Shown here piece after piece: positions 63,553 through 64,000 of a stretch of DNA of 64,000 nucleotides. The notes under the pieces are model-generated. The model saw nothing but the letters and a program-made list of their open reading frames with translations. It did not search any database and had not been told where the DNA came from. The position numbers and the translations under genes are program-made. Origin of the DNA: Campylobacter massiliensis (GTDB lineage Bacteria; Campylobacterota; Campylobacteria; Campylobacterales; Campylobacteraceae); the NCBI RefSeq assembly GCF_014253065.1, contig NZ_JACLZK010000001.1:186001-250000 (forward strand). Reading direction: 5' to 3'. Numbering within the stretch: position 1 is the first letter of the stretch; the number at the start of each line of letters is the position of its first letter.

Positions 63553-64000
63553 ATGAACCAAAAAATCACCTCTCGTATCGCTCCGACGCCAAGCGGCTTT
63601 TTGCACGCGGGCAATGTTTACAACTTCTTGCTGACCTATCTTTTTACTCGTGCGTTTGACGGGATTTTGTACTTAAGGATCGACGACTACGACCTGCCGC
63701 GCTACCGCAGGCAATACGTGGAAAATATCTTTCGCGTGCTTGATATGTTGGGCATTGATTTTGACGGCGGTCCCGGCGGAGTGGAGGAATTTGAGAGTAA
63801 ATTTAGCTCCAAATTTCGCCTTGATGCCTACCAAAACGCGCTAAAAAAGCTCGAGCAAAAAGGCGTTTGCTATGCTTGCGAGTGCTCGCACTCGATGAAA
63901 AATTCGTTTAAAAACGGCATTTACGCGCGGGTTTGCGCGGAGAAAAATCTTAAATTTAAAAAAGACGAAACGACCATGCGGCTAAGCACCATCGACGGGG
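63553..64000 (+). CDS. Glutamyl-tRNA synthetase-like protein, probably GluQ type (cut by window edge)
   Basis: The open frame from ATG 63553 runs off the window after 149 codons. It begins with class I synthetase motifs: RIAPTPSGFLHAGNVYNFL (HIGH-type) and YLRIDDYDLPRY, the variant of RIEDTD typical of Glu-type enzymes. CYACECS at about 109-115 resembles the zinc-site cysteines of GluQ. GluQ-type enzymes glutamylate queuosine in tRNA-Asp. True GltX has RFAPSPTG and lacks the IDDYD variant, but a gltX paralogue cannot be ruled out from the first third. The end, including KMSK, is missing here. Confidence 0.7.
   Translation, partial: MNQKITSRIAPTPSGFLHAGNVYNFLLTYLFTRAFDGILYLRIDDYDLPRYRRQYVENIFRVLDMLGIDFDGGPGGVEEFESKFSSKFRLDAYQNALKKLEQKGVCYACECSHSMKNSFKNGIYARVCAEKNLKFKKDETTMRLSTIDG

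Noticed and set aside
1-64000. CRISPR array or cas genes
   Set aside because: No regularly spaced identical repeats and no Cas-like protein were seen in the window.

Overview
The window is chromosomal DNA from a Campylobacter species. Evidence is the gene content and order: ArsRS-like two-component pair, pnp behind an RDD and a phosphoribosyltransferase gene, two tandem Na+-dependent transporters beside atpE, pycB-pckA, and hinT / pheS-pheT-aroA-ispH-rpsA-x-serA. As far as I remember, several of these blocks are also adjacent in C. jejuni. By eye the G+C is in the mid 40s, which fits the C. rectus / showae / curvus side of the genus better than C. jejuni. Intergenic DNA is saturated with the hexamer AAATTT.

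Layout. 1-3.3 kb: edge of recR, ArsS/ArsR-like kinase and regulator, divergent dnaJ. 3.8-9.1 kb: a probable siderophore uptake locus (PchR-like AraC regulator, TonB-dependent receptor, alpha/beta hydrolase, MFS permease). 9.4-14.9 kb: uvrC, a DUF721-like gene, an unannotated 50-aa lipoprotein gene, nhaD and guaA. 14.9-17.3 kb: an AT-rich GmrSD-type (DUF262/DUF1524) restriction gene that looks imported, followed by a flavodoxin-fold oxidoreductase pseudogene. 17.4-20 kb: bicupin, an unusual PIN/NYN-like protein and hemD. 20.06-20.21 kb: a 6S-like RNA directly upstream of purD. 20.3-27.9 kb: one long co-directional run, purD-RDD-lptD-phosphoribosyltransferase-pnp-usp.

28.37-34.1 kb holds the main accessory region. 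It is an integrated mobilizable element in the 3' end of tRNA-Leu(GAG), bounded by a 15-bp direct repeat. It carries a tyrosine integrase, an HUH rolling-circle-type Rep, a small coiled-coil protein and a MobV-like relaxase, all on the minus strand. It also has an oriT-like inverted repeat, a strongly structured 270-bp origin-like segment, and repeats near both ends that could be integrase arm sites. No cargo gene was found.

34.2-39.4 kb: atpE, two NSS transporters, and TRAP small and large permeases without a binding protein. 39.4-49 kb: DUF4139 protein, two strong hairpins, a helical-repeat protein, the anaplerotic/gluconeogenic pair pycB-pckA, a CAP-domain lipoprotein, an orphan gene and a PepE-like peptidase. 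49-61.3 kb: argH, hinT, then pheS-pheT-aroA-ispH, rpsA, a membrane-anchored protein, serA, a small lipoprotein and efp. 61.3-64 kb: DUF4304 protein, a SelW-like selenoprotein whose UGA codon hides it from normal gene calling (with a bacterial SECIS-like hairpin), a DJ-1 family protein, an RRM protein with a clear terminator, and the start of a GluQ-like tRNA synthetase paralogue cut by the window edge.
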